Positions 21,585 through 31,631 are shown, counted from the stretch's first letter. The stretch: 64,000 nt of DNA from Phycisphaerae bacterium (GCA_028277645.1 JANQFV010000003.1:124001-188000); one strand, 5' to 3'. Numbers and translations are program-made. The notes: generated by a model from the sequence alone, not told the origin.

Positions 21585-23486
21585 ATGCCCGGCCAGTTTG
21601 ACGCGGCCTATCAACGTTCGATTACGGACCCTGACGGATTCTGGGCCGATGCTGCCGAGGACATCCGCTGGTCCCGCCGCTGGGACCGCGTGCTCGACGA
21701 CACCAACAAGCCGCTCTACCGCTGGTTCGTCGGTGGCGAGCTCAACACCTGCTACAACGCGATCGATCGACACGTCGACGAGGGCCGTGGCGACCAGCCT
21801 GCCCTGATCTACGACAGCCCGGTAACGGACACGATCACTGCGTTCACGTACCGCGAGATGCAGCAGCGCATTGCCCGCTGCGCAGGCGCCCTGGTGCAAC
21901 AGGGCGTGCAGAAAGGTGACCGCGTCATAGTTTATATGCCCATGGTGCCCGAGGCGCTGATCACGATGCTCGCCTGCGCGCGTATCGGGGCCATTCACGG
22001 CGTCGTCTTCGGCGGATTCGCAGCCAAGGAACTCGCGACACGAATCGACGACGCCAAGCCGAAGCTGATCGTGTCGGCATCGTGCGGGATCGAGGGCAAG
22101 AAGATCATCGAGTACAAGCCGCTGCTCGACCAGGCGATCGAGATGGCGAGCGCGAAGCCCGCGCGCTGCATCATTCTCCAACGCCCGCAGGTCGAGGCAC
22201 CGCTGGTACCCGACCGCGACGTCGACTGGAACACCGCGATGGAAACCGCACAGCCGGTCGACTGCGTGCCCGTCGCCGCCACCGATCCGCTCTACATCCT
22301 CTACACGTCCGGAACCACGGGCGTGCCCAAAGGCGTCGTCCGCGACCATGGCGGACACGCGGTCGCGATGCGCTGGACGATGAAGAACGTCTACAACGTC
22401 GAGGCGGGCGACGTCTACTGGTCGGCGTCGGACGTCGGCTGGGTCGTGGGGCACTCGTACATCGTTTATGCCCCCCTCCTCGCGGGCTGCACGACGATCC
22501 TCTATGAAGGCAAACCGGTCGGCACGCCCGACCCCGGTGCGTTCTGGCGCGTGATTTCGCAGCACAACGTCAAGGTGCTGTTCACCGCGCCCACCGCGTT
22601 CCGCGCGATAAAGCGCGAAGATCCCGATGCGACGCACCTGGCCCGCTACGACATCGGCTGCCTCAAGGCGCTCTTCCTCGCCGGCGAACGCTGCGACCCC
22701 GATACGCTGAGCTGGGCGCAGGAGAAGCTCGGCGTACCCGTCATCGACCACTGGTGGCAGACGGAAACCGCCTGGGCAATCGCGGCGAACTGCATCGGCA
22801 TCGAGCAATTGCCCGTCAAGCCGGGCTCGCCGACCAAGGCCGCGCCAGGCTATGACGTCCGCATCCTTGACGACGAAACCGGCGAGGAATGCGAGCGCGG
22901 CAAGATCGGGAACATCTGCGTCAAGCTGCCGCTGCCGCCGGGCTGTCTACCGACGCTGTGGAACAACGACGAGGGCTACATCAGCTCGTACCTGTCGCGC
23001 TACAACGGCTATTACCTCACCGGTGACGCGGGCTATCAGGACGAGGACGGCTACCTCTACATCATGAGTCGTATCGACGACATCATTAACGTCGCCGGCC
23101 ACCGGCTCTCTACCGGCGGGATGGAAGAGATCCTCGCAGCACATCCCGACGTGGCCGAGTGCTCAGTGATCGGCGCTGCGGATCAACTCAAGGGCGAGTT
23201 GCCGGTCGGGCTGGTCGTGCTCAAGTCCGGCGTGGACCGCAGCGAAACGGACATTGTCGGCGAACTGGTGCAGATGGTGCGCAGCAAGCTCGGCGCGGTA
23301 GCGTGCTTCAAGCAGGCGGTTGTGGTGCAGCGGCTGCCCAAAACACGCAGCGGCAAGATCCTCCGCGGCACGATGAAGAAGATCGCCGACGGTAGCGAGT
23401 ACAAGCCCCCGGCGACGATCGACGACCCGGCGATCCTGGGAGAGATCGGCGATGCGCTGGGGCGGATTGGGTATGCGAAGACGTAG
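21585..23486 (+). CDS. prpE: Propionyl-CoA synthetase-like acyl-CoA synthetase
   Basis: YQRSITDPDGFW, CYNAIDRHV, YTSGTTGVPKGVVRDHGGHAVAM, DVGWVVGHSYIVYAPLLAG, WWQTETAWAI, MSRIDDIINVAGHRLSTGGMEE, LPKTRSGKILRGTM; strong GGAGGA SD upstream. Confidence 0.94.
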   Translation: MPGQFDAAYQRSITDPDGFWADAAEDIRWSRRWDRVLDDTNKPLYRWFVGGELNTCYNAIDRHVDEGRGDQPALIYDSPVTDTITAFTYREMQQRIARCAGALVQQGVQKGDRVIVYMPMVPEALITMLACARIGAIHGVVFGGFAAKELATRIDDAKPKLIVSASCGIEGKKIIEYKPLLDQAIEMASAKPARCIILQRPQVEAPLVPDRDVDWNTAMETAQPVDCVPVAATDPLYILYTSGTTGVPKGVVRDHGGHAVAMRWTMKNVYNVEAGDVYWSASDVGWVVGHSYIVYAPLLAGCTTILYEGKPVGTPDPGAFWRVISQHNVKVLFTAPTAFRAIKREDPDATHLARYDIGCLKALFLAGERCDPDTLSWAQEKLGVPVIDHWWQTETAWAIAANCIGIEQLPVKPGSPTKAAPGYDVRILDDETGEECERGKIGNICVKLPLPPGCLPTLWNNDEGYISSYLSRYNGYYLTGDAGYQDEDGYLYIMSRIDDIINVAGHRLSTGGMEEILAAHPDVAECSVIGAADQLKGELPVGLVVLKSGVDRSETDIVGELVQMVRSKLGAVACFKQAVVVQRLPKTRSGKILRGTMKKIADGSEYKPPATIDDPAILGEIGDALGRIGYAKT

Positions 23487-23510
23487 GGTCGAGGATTGAG
23501 GGTTGAGGAT

Positions 23511-23544
23511 TGACGGACGGACGGGCACTCACTTGCGTCCGTCA
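23511..23544 (+). terminator. Hairpin downstream of prpE (9-bp stem), possible terminator
   Basis: tgacggacg ... cgtccgtca inverted repeat; no clear T-tract. Confidence 0.4.
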
Positions 23545-23566
23545 GTGATGCGTCCGACCGCGCACC

Positions 23567-23607
23567 TTGATCCCTGGATCCCTTGATCCCTAGATCCCTT
23601 GATTCCT
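23567..23607 (+). repeat. Degenerate 7-8-mer array (TTGATCCCT-type)
   Basis: ttgatccctggatcccttgatccctagatcccttgattcct. Confidence 0.8.
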
Positions 23608-23757
23608 GCGCCGTGGTTGCTGTTCGCGCACCATTTCGACTATCTTAAACCACCCGATCGGCGGTCCTGCCGCAGGCTGCGGCTCCGGATCGATTGGCGC
23701 TCCACGTCCGGACGCCGCGCTCTTTCGACGCACGCATCAATTCACGGAGACCCCGAC

Positions 23758-25785
23758 GTGTCCGCATCAACTCCGCAGTCACCTTCGCACGGCTTCTCAA
23801 ATGATGTCGCCCTGCCCCGCACGGGCGAGCTCTTCGGTCATCCCACCTGCCTGTTCACGCTGTTCTTCGCCGAGATGTGGGAGCGTTTCAGCTTCTACGG
23901 CATGAAGGCGCTGCTGATCCTCTATATGGTGAACTACCTGTTCTGGCGACAGGGCGAGGCCTCGCACGTGATGGCGTGGTACGCGGGTCTGGTGTACGCG
24001 ACGCCGGTGCTGGGCGGCATCATCGCCGACAAGATCACTGGCGCCCGCTGGGCGGTCGTGATCGGCGGCGTGATCATCGCGATCGGGCACTTTCTACTGG
24101 CGTTTGAGCCCCTACCGTTCTTCTATAGCGGGTTGGGGTGCCTGGTCGTGGGCACCGGATTCCTGAAGCCCAACATCTCAACTCAGGTCGGGGCGCTTTA
24201 TCGCAGTGACGACGAACGGCGCGACAGCGCGTTCACGATCTTCTACATGGGGATCAACCTCGGCGCGTTCCTCGGTCCGCTCGTGTGCGAGGCCCTGCGG
24301 ATCAACCTCGGCTACCACTACGGCTTCGCGGCGGCCGGCGTCGGAATGGTGATCGGACTCATCGTCTACATCGCCGGCATGGGCTCGGTCGTACGGCGGG
24401 AGAAGCAGATCGCGGCCGAAGAGGCACAACCGAAGACCGGTGGCGAGCACGAACCGGCCGAACAGGGCGAGCAGCCGACCGCACCGGCGGAGCCCGCCAC
24501 CCTGAACGGCGTAAGCATGTCGCGCGTGTACTTCGATCGCGGACTCGTGCTGGTAGTAATCTGCGTCTTCGCCATCCTCTTCTGGGTGGGCTTTGAGCAG
24601 GCCGCCAACGTGATGAACCTCTGGGCGGATCAGCATACGAATCTGCACGTAGGCAGCGGCGAGCCTGTTCCAATCCAAGTCGATGCGGAGGCGGAGACCG
24701 GACCGGAATTCGATTACTCGGGCGGCGAGGCGTGGCGCATGGGCCCCGCCATGACACAATCAATCAACCCGTTTTTCATCATCACCCTCGCTGCCGTGTT
24801 CGCCTGGCTGTGGCAGTTCCTCGAGTCCCGCAAGATGCAGCCGTCAACGCCTATGAAGATGGCGCTCGGCGTGTTCTTCTTGTCGGGCGCATACGGCATC
24901 ATGCTGGGCTCGGCGCAGACGGAGAATCAGCCCTCCCAAGTGCAGTTGGCCGAGCTGCCGGCGGGGCTCGAAGTCGACGAACAAGGTCATGTGTTCGCTT
25001 TGACCGGCGACGCCGACACCGAGGAGCGCATGGACTTCGGCGCCACGCGGCTGATTTGGCAGAACGGCGCGCTGGAGATGCGCGGCGTGCTGACGGACCT
25101 CGACTGGATGCGGGCCCTGGGTGCGTCGGCCCCGGCATCGTTCCAGGAAGCGGTTGCGGCGTTGCAGGAGCAGGCCGAGGCCCGCGCCGAAGAAGTGCGC
25201 ACCGGCATTCGGACCGGTGCGCTGGCGTCGAACACCACGTGGGAAGTCTCAGTCGAGCTGCCTTCCGACGCGGGCACGCCGCTGGCGGCGGCGGGCTGGC
25301 CCATGGAGGAGGTCGACGGTGAGGATGTGCCGAAGGTGACCTGGGATGCGGCAACGCGAACGCTGACAACTTCGGCAGTGCTTGCCGCGCGCGACCAGGC
25401 CCAGGTTTTGGCGGCTGGCGCCGAGCCGTCATTCCGCGCGGCGCTGACGGACGTGTTCCAGCAGGCCTCATTACACAAGGTGAGCATCGGCTGGCTGCTC
25501 GCGTTCTACCTGGTACTGACGATTGGCGAGTTGTGCATTTCGCCGGTGGGGCTGTCGCTAGTGACCAAGGCAGCGCATCCCAATTACGTTGGCCTGTTCA
25601 TGGGAATCTGGTTCCTGACGACCGGCGCGATCTCCAACTACCTCGCGCATTTTGTGGGTGGCTACTGGGGCGCGATGACGCCGACCGAGTACTTCATGAT
25701 CTTCGGCGTGCTCGGACTGGCCGCAACCGTGATCATGCTGATCATGCTGCGGATCCTGCGCCCGATGTTGCACGGGATTCATTAG
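23758..25785 (+). CDS. POT/PTR2 family peptide MFS transporter with large inserted domain
   Basis: HPTCLFTLFFAEMWERFSFYGMKALLILYM, GTGFLKPNISTQVGALY, SDDERRDSAFTIFYMGINLGAFLGPLV, IGELCISPVGLSLVTKAAHPNYVGLFMGIWFLTTGAISNYLA; GTG start inferred. Confidence 0.92.
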   Translation: MSASTPQSPSHGFSNDVALPRTGELFGHPTCLFTLFFAEMWERFSFYGMKALLILYMVNYLFWRQGEASHVMAWYAGLVYATPVLGGIIADKITGARWAVVIGGVIIAIGHFLLAFEPLPFFYSGLGCLVVGTGFLKPNISTQVGALYRSDDERRDSAFTIFYMGINLGAFLGPLVCEALRINLGYHYGFAAAGVGMVIGLIVYIAGMGSVVRREKQIAAEEAQPKTGGEHEPAEQGEQPTAPAEPATLNGVSMSRVYFDRGLVLVVICVFAILFWVGFEQAANVMNLWADQHTNLHVGSGEPVPIQVDAEAETGPEFDYSGGEAWRMGPAMTQSINPFFIITLAAVFAWLWQFLESRKMQPSTPMKMALGVFFLSGAYGIMLGSAQTENQPSQVQLAELPAGLEVDEQGHVFALTGDADTEERMDFGATRLIWQNGALEMRGVLTDLDWMRALGASAPASFQEAVAALQEQAEARAEEVRTGIRTGALASNTTWEVSVELPSDAGTPLAAAGWPMEEVDGEDVPKVTWDAATRTLTTSAVLAARDQAQVLAAGAEPSFRAALTDVFQQASLHKVSIGWLLAFYLVLTIGELCISPVGLSLVTKAAHPNYVGLFMGIWFLTTGAISNYLAHFVGGYWGAMTPTEYFMIFGVLGLAATVIMLIMLRILRPMLHGIH

Positions 25786-25885
25786 GCAGAAGGATCTGAG
25801 GATCAGAGGGTCTTAGGTTTGGGGCTCGGAGCGCTGCGCTCGACGCGCGCCCTTTGATCCTGAGATCCTCAGCTCCTTTGATCCT

Positions 25886-27175
25886 CTATTCCTGATCCCT
25901 TTGCGCCAACACCGCCGTCACTTCGTCCGCCCGCTGCACCGCCGCGTAGACGAAGCTGTCCATCGATGAGATCGTCGCGGTTTCGGCCAGTTCGAGGATG
26001 TACGCGATCGACAGCCGCGCGAAACGCTCGTTCATCAACGCCTCGCGGATCTCGTCCTGCGCGTCGTAGAACGACGTCTGCGTGGCCGCCTGGATCGCGC
26101 CACACTGCACGATGAACCAACCCATCTCCAGCTCGATCGGCTCGCTGTACTGACCCTCTTCGAAATCGAAGATCAGGCCGCTGACCCCGTCGTACGGCGG
26201 TTGCAACGGACGCCCGATCGGGCCGTACGATCCGCCGTCCTCGACGTGCAGACCACGTGAGAACTCCCGCGCCACCTCCGCGAACGGTCGCTCGCGAAGC
26301 GCCTCGTGCGCCGCGCGGGCCTGCCGCCGGGCCTGGAGCTTCGCCTGGGCCCGCGCCTGACGCGATGCCTGCGACCACGCCTGTCCGTCGGGCAAGAATG
26401 CGGCGTACGGCAGCTCGATCATGCGCAGCTCGCGCGTGGCGGGCGTCGAGTACTTATCGATGTTCCGGCGGTAGTACGTCAGCAGGTCGCCGCGCGTCGG
26501 GCGGACTTTGGGAAACAGCTTCTCGCGGGTGTACTGCTGCACGACCATCTGTCGCTGTATTTGTCCGCGGAGCTGATCGAGCGTGAGGCCGCGCTCCGCA
26601 AGATGCGCGTGGAGTCTGGCCGCACTTCCGCCGTGCTCGCGGTTCTGAATCGCTTCGACCTCGCGATTAACGTACGCCCCCAGCATCGACTTCTGCTCAT
26701 CTTCGAGCTGCGCCATGGCCTCTGAATAGACCAGCAGCGTTCCAATCTGCCGTTGCGTCTCGCGCCCGATCGTCTCGCGGGCCTGCGTCTGGAATCCGGC
26801 ACGCGTTTGTGACCGCCGCAGACGCACGAGATCGTCCCACAACGGATAGAGCACCTCGTGCGCCGTCAGCATCACGTCGTCGACCATCAGGATGTCGCCC
26901 TGGATCGCACCAGGCGTCGGCTGGAGCACCGGCTTCGGCTGAGCCGCGACGGGCGGCTGCTCCGCGGTGGGGCGCAGGTCCGGCGATTTCGTCGCGACCT
27001 CTTTGCCGCTGGCGAGCCGCTCGGACCGCTCGGAGGCGAGCTGCTCCTGGGTCTTGAGCGTGGGGCGTCGCGCGTCCGGTGGTGGCGGCTGATCGCGATC
27101 GGTGGTCTGGCATCCAAACAGGCTGGCGATGAGCGCTGCCCCGGCGAGCGTCCTCAGAATGTGTGATAATGGCAT
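25886..27175 (-). CDS. SurA/PpiC-like peptidylprolyl isomerase lipoprotein
   Basis: Lipobox ASLFGC; SurA-like N-domain and parvulin-like region (FAEVAREFSRGLHVEDGGSYGPIGR...GLIFDFEEGQYSEPIELEMGWFIVQC). Confidence 0.82.
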   Translation of the reverse strand: MPLSHILRTLAGAALIASLFGCQTTDRDQPPPPDARRPTLKTQEQLASERSERLASGKEVATKSPDLRPTAEQPPVAAQPKPVLQPTPGAIQGDILMVDDVMLTAHEVLYPLWDDLVRLRRSQTRAGFQTQARETIGRETQRQIGTLLVYSEAMAQLEDEQKSMLGAYVNREVEAIQNREHGGSAARLHAHLAERGLTLDQLRGQIQRQMVVQQYTREKLFPKVRPTRGDLLTYYRRNIDKYSTPATRELRMIELPYAAFLPDGQAWSQASRQARAQAKLQARRQARAAHEALRERPFAEVAREFSRGLHVEDGGSYGPIGRPLQPPYDGVSGLIFDFEEGQYSEPIELEMGWFIVQCGAIQAATQTSFYDAQDEIREALMNERFARLSIAYILELAETATISSMDSFVYAAVQRADEVTAVLAQRDQE

Positions 27176-27295
27176 GAGCGTTACTATAGCCGCAGCCGAC
27201 ACCGCTCCCAAGCGGCGGACGGCCGGGGCTTGACGGGCGGACGTGGCTCGGCGTACGCTACGGAACGCTCGACGTTTCGGGAGCGACGCCCCTAT

Positions 27296-27381
27296 GCCCG
27301 GGTGGCGGAATTGGCAGACGCGCCAGGTTGAGGGCCTGGTGAGGGTTACACCTCGTGCTGGTTCGAATCCAGTTCCGGGCA
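27296..27381 (+). tRNA. tRNA-Leu (anticodon GAG)
   Basis: GCCCGGG...TCCGGGC acceptor stem, TGGCGGAATTGGCAGACGCG D-arm, anticodon loop TTGAGGG, long variable arm, GGTTCGAATCC T-loop. Confidence 0.95.
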
Positions 27382-27448
27382 ATCGGACGCCGCCGGTGAG
27401 GTTGTTGCCACAGCGTCCCACGGTCGCGATCGAAATGTGAGCACACGA

Positions 27449-27522
<74 letters not shown>

Positions 27523-27529
27523 TTGGCCC

Positions 27530-27562
27530 CCCCTCCCTGGCAGGGAGGGGTTGGGGGAGGGT
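27530..27562 (+). repeat. G-rich palindromic repeat CCCCTCCCTGGCAGGGAGGGGTTGGGGGAGGGT immediately 3' of tRNA-Arg
   Basis: Same core as the copies in mnmA and at 54635. Confidence 0.9.
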
Positions 27563-27942
27563 CGATTACCCGGAACATACACCGCCCCGCCCCTGCTATT
27601 CACACCCGATTATCCTTGAGGCGCGGCCCGCCGTTGCGATATGCTGCGAGAAAGCAGCCCCGGCACAACCATTGGGGTTGGGGAGGACAGACATGCTGTG
27701 CACCGCAGTTCTGGCCGCCACAATGGCGTGGGTATGCTCCACGATCGCACAGTGTGCGCTAAGCGTCCGCAAGACGAACGCCCTCCTTAAGTCGCGTTGC
27801 TGGATCGCGCGTTTTGCACAGATTCGGGGGACGATCAGTGCCGCACCATCGAGTTGTACAAGCCCGTCTACACCATGTCGTTAGCCCGGCACCGTTGCCC
27901 GGGCAGGCGTCGTTGTGGTCTTGTAGTGAAGAAAATTGTGCC

Positions 27943-29079
27943 ATGCTCAAGTCTGCGAACCTGCGCATCGTCGTAGTATGGGTGTTCGCCGGAGCGTTCC
28001 TATCATTCGGTGGGAGAATCCACGCGTCCGCCGCCCCACCGGCACACGATCCATCAGTGGTGGACCGCTATGTCAACGCGGCGGTCGCCAGCGACGATGA
28101 GGCAGTACCGGTGTATACGTTCTGTGGCGAGCCAGTCTCTCAGGCCGAGTGGGTCGAATGCCAGCTATTCGAGCAGAACTACACTGACATCCTGAGCGCC
28201 ATCGGTTTCGAAGGCACGTTCGACGTATGCACCGAATGGGATTTCCTCCGTTTGGACGCCGAACCCATGATGTACGAGGACATCTCTATCGAACCAATCG
28301 TCAATCCACATGATCCAAACCAAGTCATTCCGGCGCAAGTCCGCGACCTGCCCGCGGTTGGCGAGCGCATCACCGGACAGCGGATGCTGGACGCCGGCGG
28401 TGGACAACCGTTCTGCGTGCAAGTGATCAACAACCTGCCCGGCAAAGTCTTCGAGGATGCCTTGCCGCCGGACCTCCAGGGTATTAATGCGACCGAATCG
28501 TGGCTGGTTGCATACATCTCGGCTCATCCGTCGATGCTTGATCCGAATGACTTCGATCCGAACGGGCCGCATGTCGTGGCGGTCGAAGGCCTCTGTTGGT
28601 CCTCCGATCAGCCCGGTGGACGTCTCACCAAGTTCTGGCCCATGCAACTCCTTTCCCCAGAGAACCTGAGCGCACACGTGCTGCACGGCGAGATCCAAGC
28701 AGGATGGGTCACACAGCAACGTGATCTCGACTACCACCCTTGTCCGCAGGCGGCAGGCGATCCAGTTTTCGGCGCCTGCCAGAAATGGGCCGATGGAACC
28801 CTCGACAATTGCCTAAGCTCAGCCTTCTCAAACCTCCAGAACACTCTGGCGGTGATCGGCGTTGGACTGACCGCTGCATCTGCAGGCTGCATTGTGACGG
28901 CTCCAACGATCGCCGGGTTCTTTGTCTGTCTCGAGATCTCGCTCTTTACCGCGGGATCGGCCGCACTGGCGGCTATGACGGCCTACGCTGACGCCAGGAA
29001 CGGTTGCCTGGCTCAACACGACACCAACATGCAACTCTGTTGTGACATGTTCTGCGCGACGAATCCCGGGGCATGCTGA
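27943..29079 (+). CDS. Hypothetical secreted Cys-rich protein with C-terminal hydrophobic segment
   Basis: Signal peptide (LRIVVVWVFAGAFLSFGG...ASA); C-terminus GVGLTAASAGCIVTAPTIAGFFVCLEISLFTAGSAALAAMTAYADARNGCLAQHDTNMQLCCDMFC. Confidence 0.6.
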   Translation: MLKSANLRIVVVWVFAGAFLSFGGRIHASAAPPAHDPSVVDRYVNAAVASDDEAVPVYTFCGEPVSQAEWVECQLFEQNYTDILSAIGFEGTFDVCTEWDFLRLDAEPMMYEDISIEPIVNPHDPNQVIPAQVRDLPAVGERITGQRMLDAGGGQPFCVQVINNLPGKVFEDALPPDLQGINATESWLVAYISAHPSMLDPNDFDPNGPHVVAVEGLCWSSDQPGGRLTKFWPMQLLSPENLSAHVLHGEIQAGWVTQQRDLDYHPCPQAAGDPVFGACQKWADGTLDNCLSSAFSNLQNTLAVIGVGLTAASAGCIVTAPTIAGFFVCLEISLFTAGSAALAAMTAYADARNGCLAQHDTNMQLCCDMFCATNPGAC

Positions 29080-29088
29080 GGGTGCTTC

Positions 29089-29685
29089 GTGTTCGGTTTG
29101 ATCAGCCTGTTTTCGACAACTTGTCTGGGAATCGTGCTGCTGCTTGCGTGCGCCGTTACAGCGCACTTCAACGGAGTCGCACAGGTCGTCGATCCGATTG
29201 AGGCGCGTCTGCGCACCATGGTCCCCATGTTCTGCTTCGTCGGTGGCCTGATCACACTCACGTTCAGCGTCTCAGCGCTCGTGCAACTGAGACCCTGGCG
29301 TGGTCCTGCGCCCTGGAAACGAGCGTGGCTGGACATCTGCCCGGTGATCCTACCGCTTCAGAGCCTGGCGTTCGTCGTGCCGGTCGTGTTGGCAGCAATC
29401 GCCGTGTACATCCCACAGATGCTGGGCCGGCCAACACACCCAGTGAACCAGCAAACGTACGTCGCTTTCTTCCACCGGTTCCCCTGGAGCGTTGCGATCG
29501 CGTGTCTTCTTACCGCAGTCGCATGGCGTACGTGGGCGCTATCTTGCCGGCGTCATCGAGAATTGACGAAGCTGGAGGCTGCCGGGCGACGCCTTTGCGC
29601 ACAATGCGGCTACATCTTAGACGGTCTGCCCACGACAGCAGGTCGGTGTCCGGATTGTGGAAGCCCATGGCCCGAGGATAAGTAG
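29089..29685 (+). CDS. Membrane protein with C-terminal zinc-ribbon
   Basis: Four hydrophobic segments and LCAQCGYILDGLPTTAGRCPDCGSPW. Confidence 0.65.
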   Translation: MFGLISLFSTTCLGIVLLLACAVTAHFNGVAQVVDPIEARLRTMVPMFCFVGGLITLTFSVSALVQLRPWRGPAPWKRAWLDICPVILPLQSLAFVVPVVLAAIAVYIPQMLGRPTHPVNQQTYVAFFHRFPWSVAIACLLTAVAWRTWALSCRRHRELTKLEAAGRRLCAQCGYILDGLPTTAGRCPDCGSPWPEDK

Positions 29686-29933
29686 TTTCGGAACACCACG
29701 TCCGGGCGCCAGCGTGGCAACTTGCGCCGCGACACGCAGGCTCAAGCCGCCGGTGTCCCGGACGGGGCCTGCCGCGGAGCACTTTTTGACCGCCATTCGA
29801 TACCCGTTTCGCGGCTCGATGTGCTATACTGTTTCGGTTCCGCAGCATGGAGTGATCCGGCCACCGGAACATGCTCGGGCTGACGGATACGGCAAACGGG
29901 GCAGGACTGGTTGGAAGCGATCCGAGAGTTGAG

Positions 29934-31631
29934 ATGCGAAAACTCCTCGTCTGCGCCGCGGTTGGCTTGACCGCGTTGGGGGCCGTGCAAGCTGCGTACG
30001 CCGACGCGTGGGACCCGCCGGCGGGTTTCTACGACTCCGCCACGGGCACCGGCGCGACGCTCAAGAGCCAGCTCACGACCATCATGTCGAGCGGGCACAT
30101 CCAGCGCCGCTATGGCGACTACCGCTACGCCGCCGCGATCACCGACGCGGACCCCGACGTCGCCGGCCGCATTCTGCTGGTATACAACCGCGCCTCGGTG
30201 CCGGCGACGTGGGACTCCGGCTCCACGTGGAACCGCGAGCACGTCTGGCCGCAATCGCTCCAGCCGGGCTCGGCCAGCAACAGCAGCAAGGGCAATCTCG
30301 GCGACCCGCACGCCCTGCGACCCTGCAACCCGAGCATCAACAGCTCGCGCAGCAACAAGCCGTTTGGACTCTTTGCGACCACCGGCAACTATCGCAGCCT
30401 GGGTACCTACTGGTTCGCCGGCGACACCGATAAGGGCGACATTGCCCGCTGCCTGTTCTACTCCGCGACGCGCTGGAGCAGTCTGGGCCTGACGCTCGTC
30501 TACGGCACGCCCGGCAGCAACCAGATGGGTGACCTCGACGCCTTGCTGCGCTGGAACTACACCGATCCGCCGGACGAGTTCGAGCGGCGTCGCAACCACG
30601 CGATCTACAGTTCCACGATGAACCCGAGCTACTACACGAACAATCGCAATGCGTACGTCGACCGGCCGGAGTTCGTGTGGTCGGTCTTCGGGCCGGGCTT
30701 TAATGACAGCACGCTGTACTTCGGCAGCGCGCCGGCGACCGACGGCGGCTCGACACTGAACATCAACTTCGGCGTAGTGCTGACCGGCGCCCCCCTGCCG
30801 AGCGGCCAGAACGTGGCGCTGCACAAAGATGGGCTCGACCCGACGTACTACAATGTCACTACCACAGGCGACGCGTTGTCGAGCATCAATGGGCGCTACA
30901 ACACATTCGACTACAACCCGCAGTCAACGAACATCTTCGTCGAGCTGGACGCGACAACGGCGGTCGCCGGATTGGTTCAGGGCCAGGTGACCATCGACAA
31001 TCTCGACGTGACGACCGGCGGGCTCAGCCAGGGATCGGACGATGCGAACGATGTGATCACACTCGATCTTCAGGTGCTCGACCATGCGCAACCGTCGTTC
31101 TCGCCGAGTGTGATCGAGACCTCGACGACAGCGCACGTCTTTCTCGCACCGGATGCCGGTGTGCAGACATTCGACGTGGACGTTTACAATTTCGACTTCG
31201 ACGCGGACCAAGCACTGCTCGATCTCGACGCGATCAGCACGCCCGGTGCTCCGTTTGGCATCGTGGGTGGACTGCCGGTCGACATTGAAGCCGCACCGGC
31301 TCCGATCATATTCAGCTTTGACACAACGGGATTGACCGCTGGCACGCACAGCACGAGCGTGATGATCGACGCCAGCGACGAGGATCTTCCCGGCGAACTG
31401 GTCTACCAGCTTGATCTGACGCTGGAGGTCGAGTTCGTCGGTCAGAACGGCGACTGGAATAACGACGGCGTGTACGACGCTGCCGACGTTCTCGCACTCG
31501 AGGATTGCCTCCAGGGCCCCACGGCGAATGAGACGTCGCTCGCCTGTCGGGCCTCATTCGACATTGAGCTGGATGCGGACGTTGACCTTCGGGACGTCGG
31601 CGACCTGCAAGTCCTTTTCGGTCAGCCGTAG
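29934..31631 (+). CDS. Secreted endonuclease I family nuclease with dockerin-like C-terminal repeats
   Basis: STWNREHVWPQSLQPGSASNSSKGNLGDPHALRPCNPSINSSRSNKPFG (endonuclease I motif); tail NGDWNNDGVYDAADVLALEDCLQGP...DIELDADVDLRDVGDLQVLFGQP. Confidence 0.9.
   Translation: MRKLLVCAAVGLTALGAVQAAYADAWDPPAGFYDSATGTGATLKSQLTTIMSSGHIQRRYGDYRYAAAITDADPDVAGRILLVYNRASVPATWDSGSTWNREHVWPQSLQPGSASNSSKGNLGDPHALRPCNPSINSSRSNKPFGLFATTGNYRSLGTYWFAGDTDKGDIARCLFYSATRWSSLGLTLVYGTPGSNQMGDLDALLRWNYTDPPDEFERRRNHAIYSSTMNPSYYTNNRNAYVDRPEFVWSVFGPGFNDSTLYFGSAPATDGGSTLNINFGVVLTGAPLPSGQNVALHKDGLDPTYYNVTTTGDALSSINGRYNTFDYNPQSTNIFVELDATTAVAGLVQGQVTIDNLDVTTGGLSQGSDDANDVITLDLQVLDHAQPSFSPSVIETSTTAHVFLAPDAGVQTFDVDVYNFDFDADQALLDLDAISTPGAPFGIVGGLPVDIEAAPAPIIFSFDTTGLTAGTHSTSVMIDASDEDLPGELVYQLDLTLEVEFVGQNGDWNNDGVYDAADVLALEDCLQGPTANETSLACRASFDIELDADVDLRDVGDLQVLFGQP

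Noticed and set aside
21447-22808. 453-aa minus-strand ORF
   Set aside because: Antisense to prpE, whose motifs are unambiguous; no recognisable motif in the antisense product.
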